A stretch of DNA of 6,012 nt from an uncultured Pseudomonadota bacterium. Lineage in GTDB: Bacteria; Pseudomonadota; Gammaproteobacteria; Methylococcales; Methylomonadaceae. The translations under genes were made by a program, and so were the position numbers. The DNA is taken from assembly GCA_903902945.1 (NCBI GenBank), contig CAIUWU010000090.1, forward strand, positions 1 to 6,012, read 5' to 3'. Of the stretch, positions 1 through 5,922 are shown in pieces. The stretch's first letter is position 1. Every line of letters starts with the position of its first letter. The notes beneath the pieces are model-generated. The model had not been told where the DNA came from. It did no database searches and was given only the letters and a program-made list of their open reading frames with translations.

Positions 1-23
1 AACAATTACAAATTTTGAATAAG

Positions 24-59
24 AAAAAAGGGTCTTTATGAATGACTCATAAAGACCCT
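24..59 (-). terminator. Rho-independent terminator after accC
   Basis: Read on the minus strand, a hairpin is followed directly by six T residues (complement of 24-29). The core stem pairs 30-41 with 47-58 (12 perfect base pairs) around the 5-base loop at 42-46, and a29/t59 can add a further pair. It begins 7 bases past the accC stop codon, so it ends the aroQ-accB-accC transcript. No prmA or other gene follows accC before it. Confidence 0.9.
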
Positions 60-65
60 GAACAC

Positions 66-1409
66 TTAATGAATACCCAGTTTCTTTTCCAGATAGTGGA
101 TATTTTGGCCGCCAGCAGCAAAAGCCGCATCGGCCATGATGCTTTGCTGTAAGGGGATATTGGTTTTGATACCATCAATAACCATTTCACTCAACGCTGT
201 TTTCATACGGGCAATAGCACTGTCTCTATCGTCGCCGTGCGCAATCAGCTTACCGATCATCGAATCATAATAAGGTGGAACCCGGTAACCATTGTAAATA
301 TGCGTCTCACAACGAATACCCGGACCGCCCGGCATATGAAACTGCTCTATGGTGCCCGGACTTGGCATAAAGTTTTTAGGATCTTCGGCATTCAGACGGC
401 ATTCAATCGCATGACCGGTAAAAGTGACCTGCTCCTGAGTGATCGATAATGGCAAGCCGGCTGCAATCCGCAACTGCTCCTTAACAATATCGAAACCGGT
501 AATCATCTCGGTTACCGGATGCTCAACCTGAACCCGGGTATTCATTTCAATGAAATAAAACTGGCCTTTTTCATATAAAAATTCAAAAGTACCCGCTCCC
601 AGATAACCAATTTCCCGACAAGCCTGAGCGCAACGCTCACCCATTTGCTTACGCTGTTCCGGAGTAATGCCAGGCGCCGGTGCTTCTTCCACCACTTTTT
701 GGTGACGACGCTGCATCGAGCAATCACGCTCGCCCAAGTGAATGGCGTTACCGAAAGAATCCGCCAATACCTGAAATTCAATATGACGCGGATCTTCCAG
801 GAATTTTTCCATATAGACGGTGCTATTGCCGAAAGCAGCGGCCGCTTCGCCCTTAGTCAGATTGATCGAACTGATCAGCGCAGATTCGGTGTGAACCGTC
901 CGCATGCCACGACCACCACCACCACCGGCCGCCTTGATAATCACCGGATAGCCAATTTCACGGGCCATTCTCAGATTGGTTTCATCATCATCGGCTAACG
1001 GATCACCATTACCGGGCACACAAGGAATGCCGGCTTCGATCATGGCTTTTTTAGCGGAGATCTTGTCCCCCATCATCCGAATGGTTTCGGGTTTCGGGCC
1101 AATGAATACAAAACCGCTTTGACTGACTTTTTCCGAGAAATCCGCATTTTCCGAGAGAAAACCATAACCCGGATGGATAGCCTGCGCGTCGGTCACTTCG
1201 GCCGCACTGATGATGGCAGGAATATTCAGATAGCTATGCGCTGATGCCGCCGGACCAATACAGACCGCTTCATCAGCGAGACGGACATGCTTAAGATCAC
1301 GGTCGGCTTCGGAATAAACCGCAACCGTTTTAACCCCTAACTCACGGCAAGCACGCAAAATACGCAGTGCAATTTCGCCACGATTAGCGATAACAATTTT
1401 TTCAAACAT
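66..1409 (-). CDS. accC: Biotin carboxylase subunit of acetyl-CoA carboxylase
   Basis: This subunit carboxylates the biotin carried on AccB using ATP and bicarbonate, the first half-reaction of acetyl-CoA carboxylase in cytoplasmic fatty-acid synthesis. The 447 residues match the usual length (about 449 in E. coli). The N-terminal Rossmann-like domain opens with KIVIANRGEIA. The ATP-grasp domain shows K116 (GDK), K159 followed by the glycine-rich loop at 162-168, C230, H236, K238, and metal/bicarbonate residues E276, E288, N290, R292 and E296 within an EMNTRVQVEHP motif. R338 lies in GHAIECR. All these positions coincide with the E. coli numbering, so the enzyme looks intact. The ATG start has a good Shine-Dalgarno (AAGAGGA) about 7 bases upstream. 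It lies 20 bases after the accB stop and is the last gene before the terminator. Paralogues such as propionyl-CoA or pyruvate carboxylase subunits are unlikely given the length and the adjacent accB. Confidence 0.98.
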   Translation of the reverse strand: MFEKIVIANRGEIALRILRACRELGVKTVAVYSEADRDLKHVRLADEAVCIGPAASAHSYLNIPAIISAAEVTDAQAIHPGYGFLSENADFSEKVSQSGFVFIGPKPETIRMMGDKISAKKAMIEAGIPCVPGNGDPLADDDETNLRMAREIGYPVIIKAAGGGGGRGMRTVHTESALISSINLTKGEAAAAFGNSTVYMEKFLEDPRHIEFQVLADSFGNAIHLGERDCSMQRRHQKVVEEAPAPGITPEQRKQMGERCAQACREIGYLGAGTFEFLYEKGQFYFIEMNTRVQVEHPVTEMITGFDIVKEQLRIAAGLPLSITQEQVTFTGHAIECRLNAEDPKNFMPSPGTIEQFHMPGGPGIRCETHIYNGYRVPPYYDSMIGKLIAHGDDRDSAIARMKTALSEMVIDGIKTNIPLQQSIMADAAFAAGGQNIHYLEKKLGIH

Positions 1410-1429
1410 AAGCGAATCCTCTTAGGCGA

Positions 1430-1876
1430 TTATTCGATAATGAATAAAGGCTGGCCATACTCAACTGGATGCGCGTTTTCGACCAAAATCTGCTTGATTT
1501 TGCCGCTCTTATCGGCTTCGATCTGGTTGAGAATTTTCATCGCTTCGATAATGCACAGGGTCTGCCCCACGGTAACCGACTGCCCTACTTCGGCAAACGG
1601 TGCTGATCCTGGCGACGCTGAACGGTAAAAGGTACCGACCATCGGTGATTTAACGGCATGACCGCTGATTTTCTCTTCAGCCGCTGGTGCCGCAGCAACC
1701 GGAGCTATCGCAGGAGCCGGTGCCGCAGCGACGGCAACCGGCGCCGCTTGCTGGATGGCAACATTCGAACTGTAACGACTGATTCTTACAGACTCTTCAC
1801 CTTCACTTATTTCTATCTCAGCTATGTCGGACTCTTCGATAAGATCTATTAATTTTTTTATTTTTCTAATATCCAT
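1430..1876 (-). CDS. accB: Biotin carboxyl carrier protein of acetyl-CoA carboxylase
   Basis: AccB carries the biotin that AccC carboxylates and the carboxyltransferase discharges. The 148 residues show three parts. An N-terminal helical segment (1-35) begins MDIRKIKKL and contains SEGEESVRI. An Ala/Pro-rich linker spans roughly 40-66. The C-terminal biotinyl (lipoyl-like) domain spans about 70-148, with SPMVGTFYR and the biotinylation site EAMK, so K114 is the expected modified lysine. The protein ends in the usual PLFIIE. The start codon lies inside the 3' end of aroQ, with an 11-base overlap. The only Shine-Dalgarno-like sequence is a weak AGAGAG about 11 bases upstream, so translational coupling to aroQ is plausible. 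The first codons are very A-rich, including a run of seven A in the mRNA at codons 6-8, but the reading frame is intact. Confidence 0.98.
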   Translation of the reverse strand: MDIRKIKKLIDLIEESDIAEIEISEGEESVRISRYSSNVAIQQAAPVAVAAAPAPAIAPVAAAPAAEEKISGHAVKSPMVGTFYRSASPGSAPFAEVGQSVTVGQTLCIIEAMKILNQIEADKSGKIKQILVENAHPVEYGQPLFIIE

Positions 1877-2327
1877 TGTTCTGAGTTCTCTCTATTAATA
1901 TCTGATGAGCGGCATTTAGCGCCAGTTCGTAACCCCGCGCACCCAAACCACAGATCACACCTACAGCAATATCTGAAAAGTATGAATGTGCTCTGAAAGC
2001 CTCACGGGCATGTATGTTCGACAAATGCACTTCAATAAAGGCAATTTTGGTCGCCAGCAAAGCATCTCGGATTGCTACGCTGGTATGGGTAAAGGCAGCT
2101 GGATTAATGATGATGAAATCAACACCTTGAAAATAGGCGCGATGAATCTGCTCAACAATTGCATGTTCAGCATTGCTTTGCAGGAAATCAAGCTTATGCC
2201 CCAGCCTACCGGCTAACTGTTCAAGGTCAGCCTGAATGTTTGGTAAGGTTTTATTGCCGTACAAACCGGGCTCGCGCACACCAAGCATATTCAGGTTTGG
2301 GCCATTCAGAACGGTAATTTGTGCCAT
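1866..2327 (-). CDS. aroQ: Type II 3-dehydroquinate dehydratase
   Basis: This enzyme converts 3-dehydroquinate to 3-dehydroshikimate in the shikimate pathway; the type II family is a cytoplasmic dodecamer. The 153 residues match family length. Visible motifs are LNGPNLNMLG near the N-terminus, R18 and the catalytic Tyr23 in GLYG on the flexible lid, N75 and H81 in NPAAFTHTS, H101 in EVHLSNIHARE, and R112. All recognised catalytic and binding residues are present. The ATG is fixed by family homology (MAQITVLNGPN), yet no convincing Shine-Dalgarno precedes it; the upstream bases are A/T-rich. The gene overlaps accB by 11 bases and heads the aroQ-accB-accC order common in gammaproteobacteria. 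It lies 94 bases downstream of the TlpA-like gene. Confidence 0.97.
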   Translation of the reverse strand: MAQITVLNGPNLNMLGVREPGLYGNKTLPNIQADLEQLAGRLGHKLDFLQSNAEHAIVEQIHRAYFQGVDFIIINPAAFTHTSVAIRDALLATKIAFIEVHLSNIHAREAFRAHSYFSDIAVGVICGLGARGYELALNAAHQILIERTQNNGY

Positions 2328-2361
2328 TACAAAATATTACGGTCAATAAAATAAGGCGCGA

Positions 2362-2390
2362 ATTCTGCCTAATTTGAGGTTTTTTGTCCA
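2362..2390 (-). promoter_or_regulatory. Candidate sigma-70 promoter for aroQ-accB-accC
   Basis: On the minus strand, a -35-like TGGACA (complement of 2385-2390, five of six consensus bases) is followed after 17 bases by a -10-like CAGAAT (complement of 2362-2367, four of six). Transcription would start near 2355, giving a leader of about 28 bases before the aroQ ATG. The -10 is weak and the region is AT-rich, so a chance match is possible. No clear terminator separates the upstream TlpA-like gene, so read-through from there is equally possible. Confidence 0.3.
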
Positions 2391-2421
2391 GATAAACCAA
2401 GATTTTCTAAAGATTTAGCAC

Positions 2422-2964
2422 TTAGTTGGCCGATAGAAACGGCAACAGCATCGATAGCAATTCATCACCGCTCAAGGCGCCGGCATGCATTCTCAGCACC
2501 TCACCTTGAGAACTGACAATCACGGTATAAGGCAGCACACCGTTTTCGTTACCCAGCTTCCCGGACAACAACACCCCCTCATCACCGGCAATCAAATGCG
2601 GATAATTGCCGCTATTTTTAGCTAAATAAGCTTGCACTGCAGCCAGTTCATCCACAGCGACGCCGACAAACTGCACGCCAGCCGCCGCGTATTCCGATTG
2701 AATCCGGTTGAATTCAGGTATTTCTTCCAAGCACGGAGGACACCAGGTAGCCCAAAAATTAACTACCAACAACTTGCCTCGCCATTCGCTCAGCGCTCGT
2801 GGCTTACCCTCGACATCGGGCAACTGAAAATCAATCAACGTCGACGACTGACTGGTTTGCGCCGGCACATCAATATGATCTTGTTTATAAAAGCGCCCCA
2901 CCATTACACCTGAGGTAATCGCAACCACCATTAATAAGCCAGACAACAGCTTTACTTTACTCAT
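2422..2964 (-). CDS. TlpA/ResA-family membrane-anchored thiol-disulfide oxidoreductase
   Basis: This is a thioredoxin-fold protein of the TlpA/ResA/CcmG type, which typically reduces or exchanges disulfides in periplasmic proteins, including apocytochromes. Counting from the ATG at 2964 (180 residues), a short basic segment (MSKVK) precedes a hydrophobic stretch at about 6-22 with no clear signal-peptidase site. A signal anchor with the domain in the periplasm is therefore likely. The redoxin domain begins near residue 43 and contains NFWATWCPPC (active-site cysteines 75 and 78), EEIPEF, and the cis-Pro loop GVLPYT (Pro145). An upstream in-frame GTG at 2976 would add four residues, but the Shine-Dalgarno-like AGGGTG (complement of 2976-2981) overlaps it and is about 11 bases from the ATG, favouring the ATG. 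It follows the other thioredoxin-fold gene by 28 bases, probably in one operon. The exact substrate cannot be read from the sequence. Confidence 0.9.
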   Translation of the reverse strand: MSKVKLLSGLLMVVAITSGVMVGRFYKQDHIDVPAQTSQSSTLIDFQLPDVEGKPRALSEWRGKLLVVNFWATWCPPCLEEIPEFNRIQSEYAAAGVQFVGVAVDELAAVQAYLAKNSGNYPHLIAGDEGVLLSGKLGNENGVLPYTVIVSSQGEVLRMHAGALSGDELLSMLLPFLSAN

Positions 2965-2992
2965 CGTTTTACGCACACCCTACATTGAACAA

Positions 2993-3556
2993 TCAAGATT
3001 GCTTCCATTTGATATTGCAGCCGACACTAGGCCATTGCTCGAAACTCGGTTGCTGGCCAGATAACAGGTCATCCAGCGCTGCTCGCAAATCCTGTCCGCT
3101 TAAAGGAATCTGGTTTTTCGGCGTCGAAGCATCCAGCCGCCCACGGTACACACAGCGTAAATCAGCATCAAACAGATAAAAATCGGGGGTACAGGCCGCT
3201 TGATAGGCGTGCGCCACCGCTTGCGACTCGTCATACAGATAAGCCGCAAAAGGATTACTCCATTCTGCCATCAGCTGTTTCATCTGCGCCGGGCCATCTT
3301 CAGGATAAGTGACAATATCATTGGCACTTATCGCAATCGTTGCCACACCTGATGACTGGTAATGTCGGGCAATCGCAATCAACTGCGGTTTGACATGAAT
3401 CACATAAGGACAGTGATTACAGATAAACATGATCAGCGTGGCTTTTTCTCCTCGCAATTGCTGAAGATCAAACCATTGATCACTGATGGTATCCAGCAAG
3501 CTGAAATCCGGCGCCACCGATCCTAAAGGCAACATTGTTGAATGGGTTGCAGCCAC
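2993..3556 (-). CDS. Thioredoxin-family (AhpC/TSA-like redoxin) protein with CNHC motif
   Basis: This 187-residue redoxin-domain protein has no signal peptide or membrane segment, so it is probably cytoplasmic. The domain starts at GSVAPDFSLLD (about 12-22). The active-site-like motif is CNHCPYV, with C46 and C49, where a standard thioredoxin has WCGPC. A second cysteine, C122, lies just before the cis-Pro loop (ACTPDFYLFD). A fourth conserved-looking cysteine, C180, lies in the C-terminal GCNIKWK. This is recognised as a widespread bacterial family annotated only as thioredoxin family or redoxin domain protein; its physiological substrate is not established. The GTG start is preferred because GGAGG sits 4 bases upstream, whereas the next in-frame ATG (codon 8) has no ribosome binding site. 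It leads the minus-strand gene set and diverges from rpe. Confidence 0.88.
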   Translation of the reverse strand: MAATHSTMLPLGSVAPDFSLLDTISDQWFDLQQLRGEKATLIMFICNHCPYVIHVKPQLIAIARHYQSSGVATIAISANDIVTYPEDGPAQMKQLMAEWSNPFAAYLYDESQAVAHAYQAACTPDFYLFDADLRCVYRGRLDASTPKNQIPLSGQDLRAALDDLLSGQQPSFEQWPSVGCNIKWKQS

Positions 3557-3603
3557 GCTTCCTCCGATAAATCACTAAAACAAACAGACCACACAATAAC
3601 AGA

Positions 3604-3616
3604 CATCAGTCTGATG
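3604..3616. promoter_or_regulatory. 13-bp palindrome upstream of the rpe promoter
   Basis: CATCAG and CTGATG form a perfect 6-bp inverted repeat around a single central T. It ends one base before the proposed rpe -35 element and lies in the 127-base divergent gap between the thioredoxin-family gene and rpe. Position and symmetry fit a small operator, but a palindrome this short can occur by chance and no known regulator site is recognised. Confidence 0.3.
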
Positions 3617-3617
3617 C

Positions 3618-3647
3618 TTAACCAATTGTTGTAAACCGGCTTATAAT
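3618..3647 (+). promoter_or_regulatory. Sigma-70 promoter of rpe
   Basis: A perfect -10 TATAAT (3642-3647) is preceded at 18-base spacing by TTAACC (3618-3623), which matches four of six -35 consensus bases. The expected start near 3654 gives a leader of about 30 bases. The bases just after the -10 (GGCCG) make a GC-rich discriminator, a feature often linked to stringent control. Confidence 0.6.
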
Positions 3648-3683
3648 GGCCGTTTTTCAAACCCTGACCATGAGGATCCCATA

Positions 3684-4355
3684 ATGGCTGACAATTTAAT
3701 TGCGCCTTCCATTTTATCTGCTGATTTTGCTCGTTTGGGCGAAGAAGTTGTCAATGTCTTAAACGCAGGCGCGGACATCGTTCATTTTGACGTCATGGAC
3801 AACCACTTTGTGCCCAACCTGACTATCGGCCCTCTGGTTTGTGAAGCATTACGTAAACATGGCGTTACTGCACCGATCGACGTGCATTTAATGATTGACC
3901 CGGTAGACCGTATCATTCCTGACTTCGCCAAAGCCGGTGCCACTTACATCACCTTCCATCCCGAAGCTTCAGTACATATCGATCGCACCATTCAGCTGAT
4001 CAAAGACAATGGCTGTAAAGCCGGTCTGGTATTCAACCCAGGCACACCATTGCATTATCTAGACTACGTTCTGGACAAACTGGACATGATTTTATTGATG
4101 TCGGTCAACCCTGGCTTTGGTGGTCAATCTTTCATTCCATCAGCGCTGACCAAACTGCGCGAAGTCAGAAAAATCATTGACGACAGCGGTTTTGACATTC
4201 GCCTGGAAATCGACGGTGGCGTAAAAACTGACAATATCCGTGAAATCAAAGAAGCAGGCGCCGATACTTTCGTTGCCGGTTCCGCTATTTTCGGCAAACC
4301 TGATTACAAACAAGTAATCGACGAAATGCGTGCAGAATTAGCCAAAGCCAAATAA
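3684..4355 (+). CDS. rpe: Ribulose-phosphate 3-epimerase
   Basis: This enzyme interconverts D-ribulose 5-phosphate and D-xylulose 5-phosphate in the cytoplasmic pentose-phosphate pathway, and in RuMP or Calvin cycles where these exist. It is a TIM barrel of 223 residues, the usual length. Motifs in order: IAPSILSADFARLG at the N-terminus, the metal/catalytic HFDVMDNHFVPN (H34, D36), DVHLMI with metal ligand H68, MSVNPGFGGQ (139-148) in the phosphate-binding region, EIDGGV with catalytic/metal D177, and AGSAIFG near the C-terminus. All expected active-site residues are present. The ATG start has GAGGA at 3672-3676, 7 bases upstream. In many gammaproteobacteria gph follows rpe, but here a terminator follows at once, so the gene appears monocistronic. 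It is divergent from the redoxin gene and convergent with the CNNM/CorC-family gene. Confidence 0.98.
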   Translation: MADNLIAPSILSADFARLGEEVVNVLNAGADIVHFDVMDNHFVPNLTIGPLVCEALRKHGVTAPIDVHLMIDPVDRIIPDFAKAGATYITFHPEASVHIDRTIQLIKDNGCKAGLVFNPGTPLHYLDYVLDKLDMILLMSVNPGFGGQSFIPSALTKLREVRKIIDDSGFDIRLEIDGGVKTDNIREIKEAGADTFVAGSAIFGKPDYKQVIDEMRAELAKAK

Positions 4356-4366
4356 TTGCTTCGCTA

Positions 4367-4413
4367 TCAGCCGTTCCGATTGGCTATCCGGCGGAACGGC
4401 TGAATCTTGTTTA
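4367..4413 (+). terminator. Rho-independent terminator of rpe
   Basis: A perfect 12-bp GC-rich stem pairs 4367-4378 with 4392-4403 around a 13-base loop, starting 11 bases after the rpe stop. On the plus strand it is followed by a broken T-rich stretch (ATCTTGTTT). On the minus strand the flank has only a poor T tract, so it serves mainly rpe. It fills most of the 55-base convergent gap, and its tail touches the stop codon of the opposing gene. Confidence 0.75.
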
Positions 4414-5709
4414 ATCCTGAAGATTGCCTTTAAGACTCACCAGCACCTTGTCAATACGGGTGCCATCAATATCCACCACCTCAAAATGCCAATCGGCATA
4501 CTCGAAATGATCGGCCACTCTGGGTATTTTTTCTAAATAAAACAAAATAAAACCGCCGATGGTGTTGTAACTGTTATCCGCTTCGCCGGGCAGATCTTCA
4601 TTGATACCCACCACCGATTTCAGACGCTTGATCGCCAATCCGCCATCAATCAGCCAAGAGCCGTCATCACGACGGACAATATCGGGATCAAAAGCATCGT
4701 CCTCAGTGGGCAAATCACCGACAATCGCCTTCAATACATCACTCAGCGTAACCAGACCTTCCAGCTCACCGTATTCATCGACAATCAAGGCAAAACCGGC
4801 GCGGGATTCACGAAAAAACTCCAGCAAATGGGTCAGTGACATCGAATCCGGCACATATAAGGCCGGACGCACGGCTTTTCTGATCTTGATTTCACCACCA
4901 TTGATCACGGTTTTCAGCAAGTCGCTCCGATGCAGAATGCCGATAATATTTTCTAGACTGCCCTGACAAATCACGACCCGCTCATACTGCGATTCCGCAA
5001 TTCGGGTAATCACTTCTTGATCACTATCTTCCAGATCAATGACAAACATATCCTGGCGCGGCGTCATCACTGCGCCAACCCGTTGCTCATCCAGTTTCAG
5101 TACATTGGCAACCAGATGACCTTCACTGGCATGAAAGACCCCAGCTTCAGAGCCCATTTCCATCAGTAATTTAATTTCTTCGTTGGTCACGGTGGCCTGC
5201 GGGGTTCGATGCGCACGCATCGTTCGCAGCAGCAGGTTACTGGACGAAGATAACAGCCACACCAGCGGACTGGCAATCAAAGCCAGCGCATTCATGGGTC
5301 TTGCCACCACCAAGGCGATACTCTCCGGTTTTAGTAAAGCCAGTCGTTTGGGAACCAGCTCGCCGACCACCACTGAGAAATAAGTAATCAAGGTCACCGT
5401 CAGCACCAGAGCCAATGCATCAGCATAAGGCGCCAGCTCCGGAATGGTGATTAACTGCTGATAAAGCGGCGTGGTCAGGGCATCTTCGCCCAAAGCCCCG
5501 CTTAAGATACCCACGGAAGTAATACCAACCTGGACCGTAGACAAAAAACGCGAAGGTTCTTCGTGTAATTGCAATGCGGCATTGGCGCCCAGACGTTTTT
5601 CGGCTGCCAGTTTTTGAAGTCTTGCTTTTCGAGATGAGACTAATGCCATTTCCGACATCGCAAATATGCCGTTAATGACGATTAAAACCACAATCAATCC
5701 TATGTCCAT
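4411..5709 (-). CDS. CNNM/CorC (HlyC/CorC) family inner-membrane transporter
   Basis: Members of this family are inner-membrane proteins with a CNNM (DUF21) domain, a CBS pair and a CorC_HlyC domain, implicated in Mg2+/Co2+ export or, for E. coli YtfL/PaeA, polyamine export. The label hemolysin is historical. Counting from the ATG at 5709 (432 residues), the CNNM domain spans about 1-190 with hydrophobic segments near 3-18, 55-75 and 95-115, and motifs SEMALVSSRKARLQ, VGITSVGILSGALGE and GELVPKR. The CBS pair spans about 210-335, opening with VMTPR. The acidic-linked C-terminal domain (about 350-432) contains GSWLIDGG and FEVVDIDGTRIDKVLV. A GTG at 5721 would add four residues, but AGAGGTG (complement of 5719-5725) overlaps that codon and is well spaced for the ATG, so the ATG is preferred. 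Architecture and the SWLIDGG/YNTIGGF pattern resemble YtfL/PaeA. The transported substrate cannot be settled from sequence alone. Confidence 0.92.
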   Translation of the reverse strand: MDIGLIVVLIVINGIFAMSEMALVSSRKARLQKLAAEKRLGANAALQLHEEPSRFLSTVQVGITSVGILSGALGEDALTTPLYQQLITIPELAPYADALALVLTVTLITYFSVVVGELVPKRLALLKPESIALVVARPMNALALIASPLVWLLSSSSNLLLRTMRAHRTPQATVTNEEIKLLMEMGSEAGVFHASEGHLVANVLKLDEQRVGAVMTPRQDMFVIDLEDSDQEVITRIAESQYERVVICQGSLENIIGILHRSDLLKTVINGGEIKIRKAVRPALYVPDSMSLTHLLEFFRESRAGFALIVDEYGELEGLVTLSDVLKAIVGDLPTEDDAFDPDIVRRDDGSWLIDGGLAIKRLKSVVGINEDLPGEADNSYNTIGGFILFYLEKIPRVADHFEYADWHFEVVDIDGTRIDKVLVSLKGNLQD

Positions 5710-5776
5710 CTTAGCAGCCACCTCTTACCGTTACCGGTGTGGCTTTGGTGTTAATAATGGCGGTTATCTTACCATC

Positions 5777-5815
5777 AGCGCATCAGAGATTAGCGCATAT
5801 CTCTGTCATCACAGA
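5777..5815. repeat. Inverted and direct repeats in the divergent intergenic region
   Basis: This is the most structured part of the 213-base gap (5710-5922) between the CNNM/CorC-family gene and the aminotransferase. A 7-bp inverted repeat pairs 5784-5790 (CAGAGAT) with 5799-5805 (ATCTCTG) around 8 bases. A second, overlapping one pairs 5802-5806 (TCTGT) with 5811-5815 (ACAGA) around 4 bases. AGCGCAT occurs twice as a direct repeat, at 5777-5783 and 5792-5798. The two hairpins share bases and exclude each other. An operator or leader structure for the leftward gene is possible. No regulator family is recognised, and I found no convincing minus-strand promoter here. Confidence 0.35.
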
Positions 5816-5854
5816 CTAAAGCGGGTAACAAAATACACTACGCCGCTAGTCAAA

Positions 5855-5886
5855 TTGAGGCGAAACCGGCGCGATACCCGTATAAT
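5855..5886 (+). promoter_or_regulatory. Probable promoter of the aminotransferase gene
   Basis: A perfect -10 TATAAT lies at 5881-5886. The best upstream hexamer is TTGAGG (5855-5860, four of six -35 consensus bases), at a long 20-base spacing, so the -35 assignment is weak. The start would lie near 5893, about 30 bases before the ATG. The segment after the -10 (GCGCGGC) is strongly GC-rich, like the discriminator of the rpe promoter. Confidence 0.45.
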
Positions 5887-5922
5887 GCGCGGCTGTTTTT
5901 AGCCACTTACAGCCGAGGAATC

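Noticed and set aside
645..998. Plus-strand open frames within accC, such as the 117-codon frame
   Set aside because: They lie antisense to an intact conserved gene, lack ribosome binding sites and encode low-complexity residues such as a Thr run opposite the glycine-rich loop.
1853..1865. Homopolymer runs (A7 and A5 on the coding strand) at the start of accB as a programmed slippage site
   Set aside because: The protein frame is intact and its N-terminus MDIRKIKKL is the conserved family sequence; the A-rich codons simply encode Lys and Ile and probably favour translation initiation.
2393..2420. Possible terminator between the TlpA-like gene and aroQ
   Set aside because: Only short AT-rich self-complementary stretches are present, with no GC-rich stem followed by a T run on the minus strand.
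2985..3179. Short plus-strand open frame opposite the CNHC redoxin gene
   Set aside because: It is fully covered by a well-supported minus-strand gene, and its translation resembles no recognised family.
5666..5902. Plus-strand 78-codon open frame across the divergent gap
   Set aside because: It begins inside the transporter gene, has no recognisable domain and runs through the aminotransferase promoter; it is most likely a chance frame.
5891..5914. GGCTG...CAGCC hairpin as an attenuator in the aminotransferase leader
   Set aside because: The left arm lies at or before the expected transcription start, the stem is only five pairs with a 14-base loop, and there is no terminator T tract or leader peptide.
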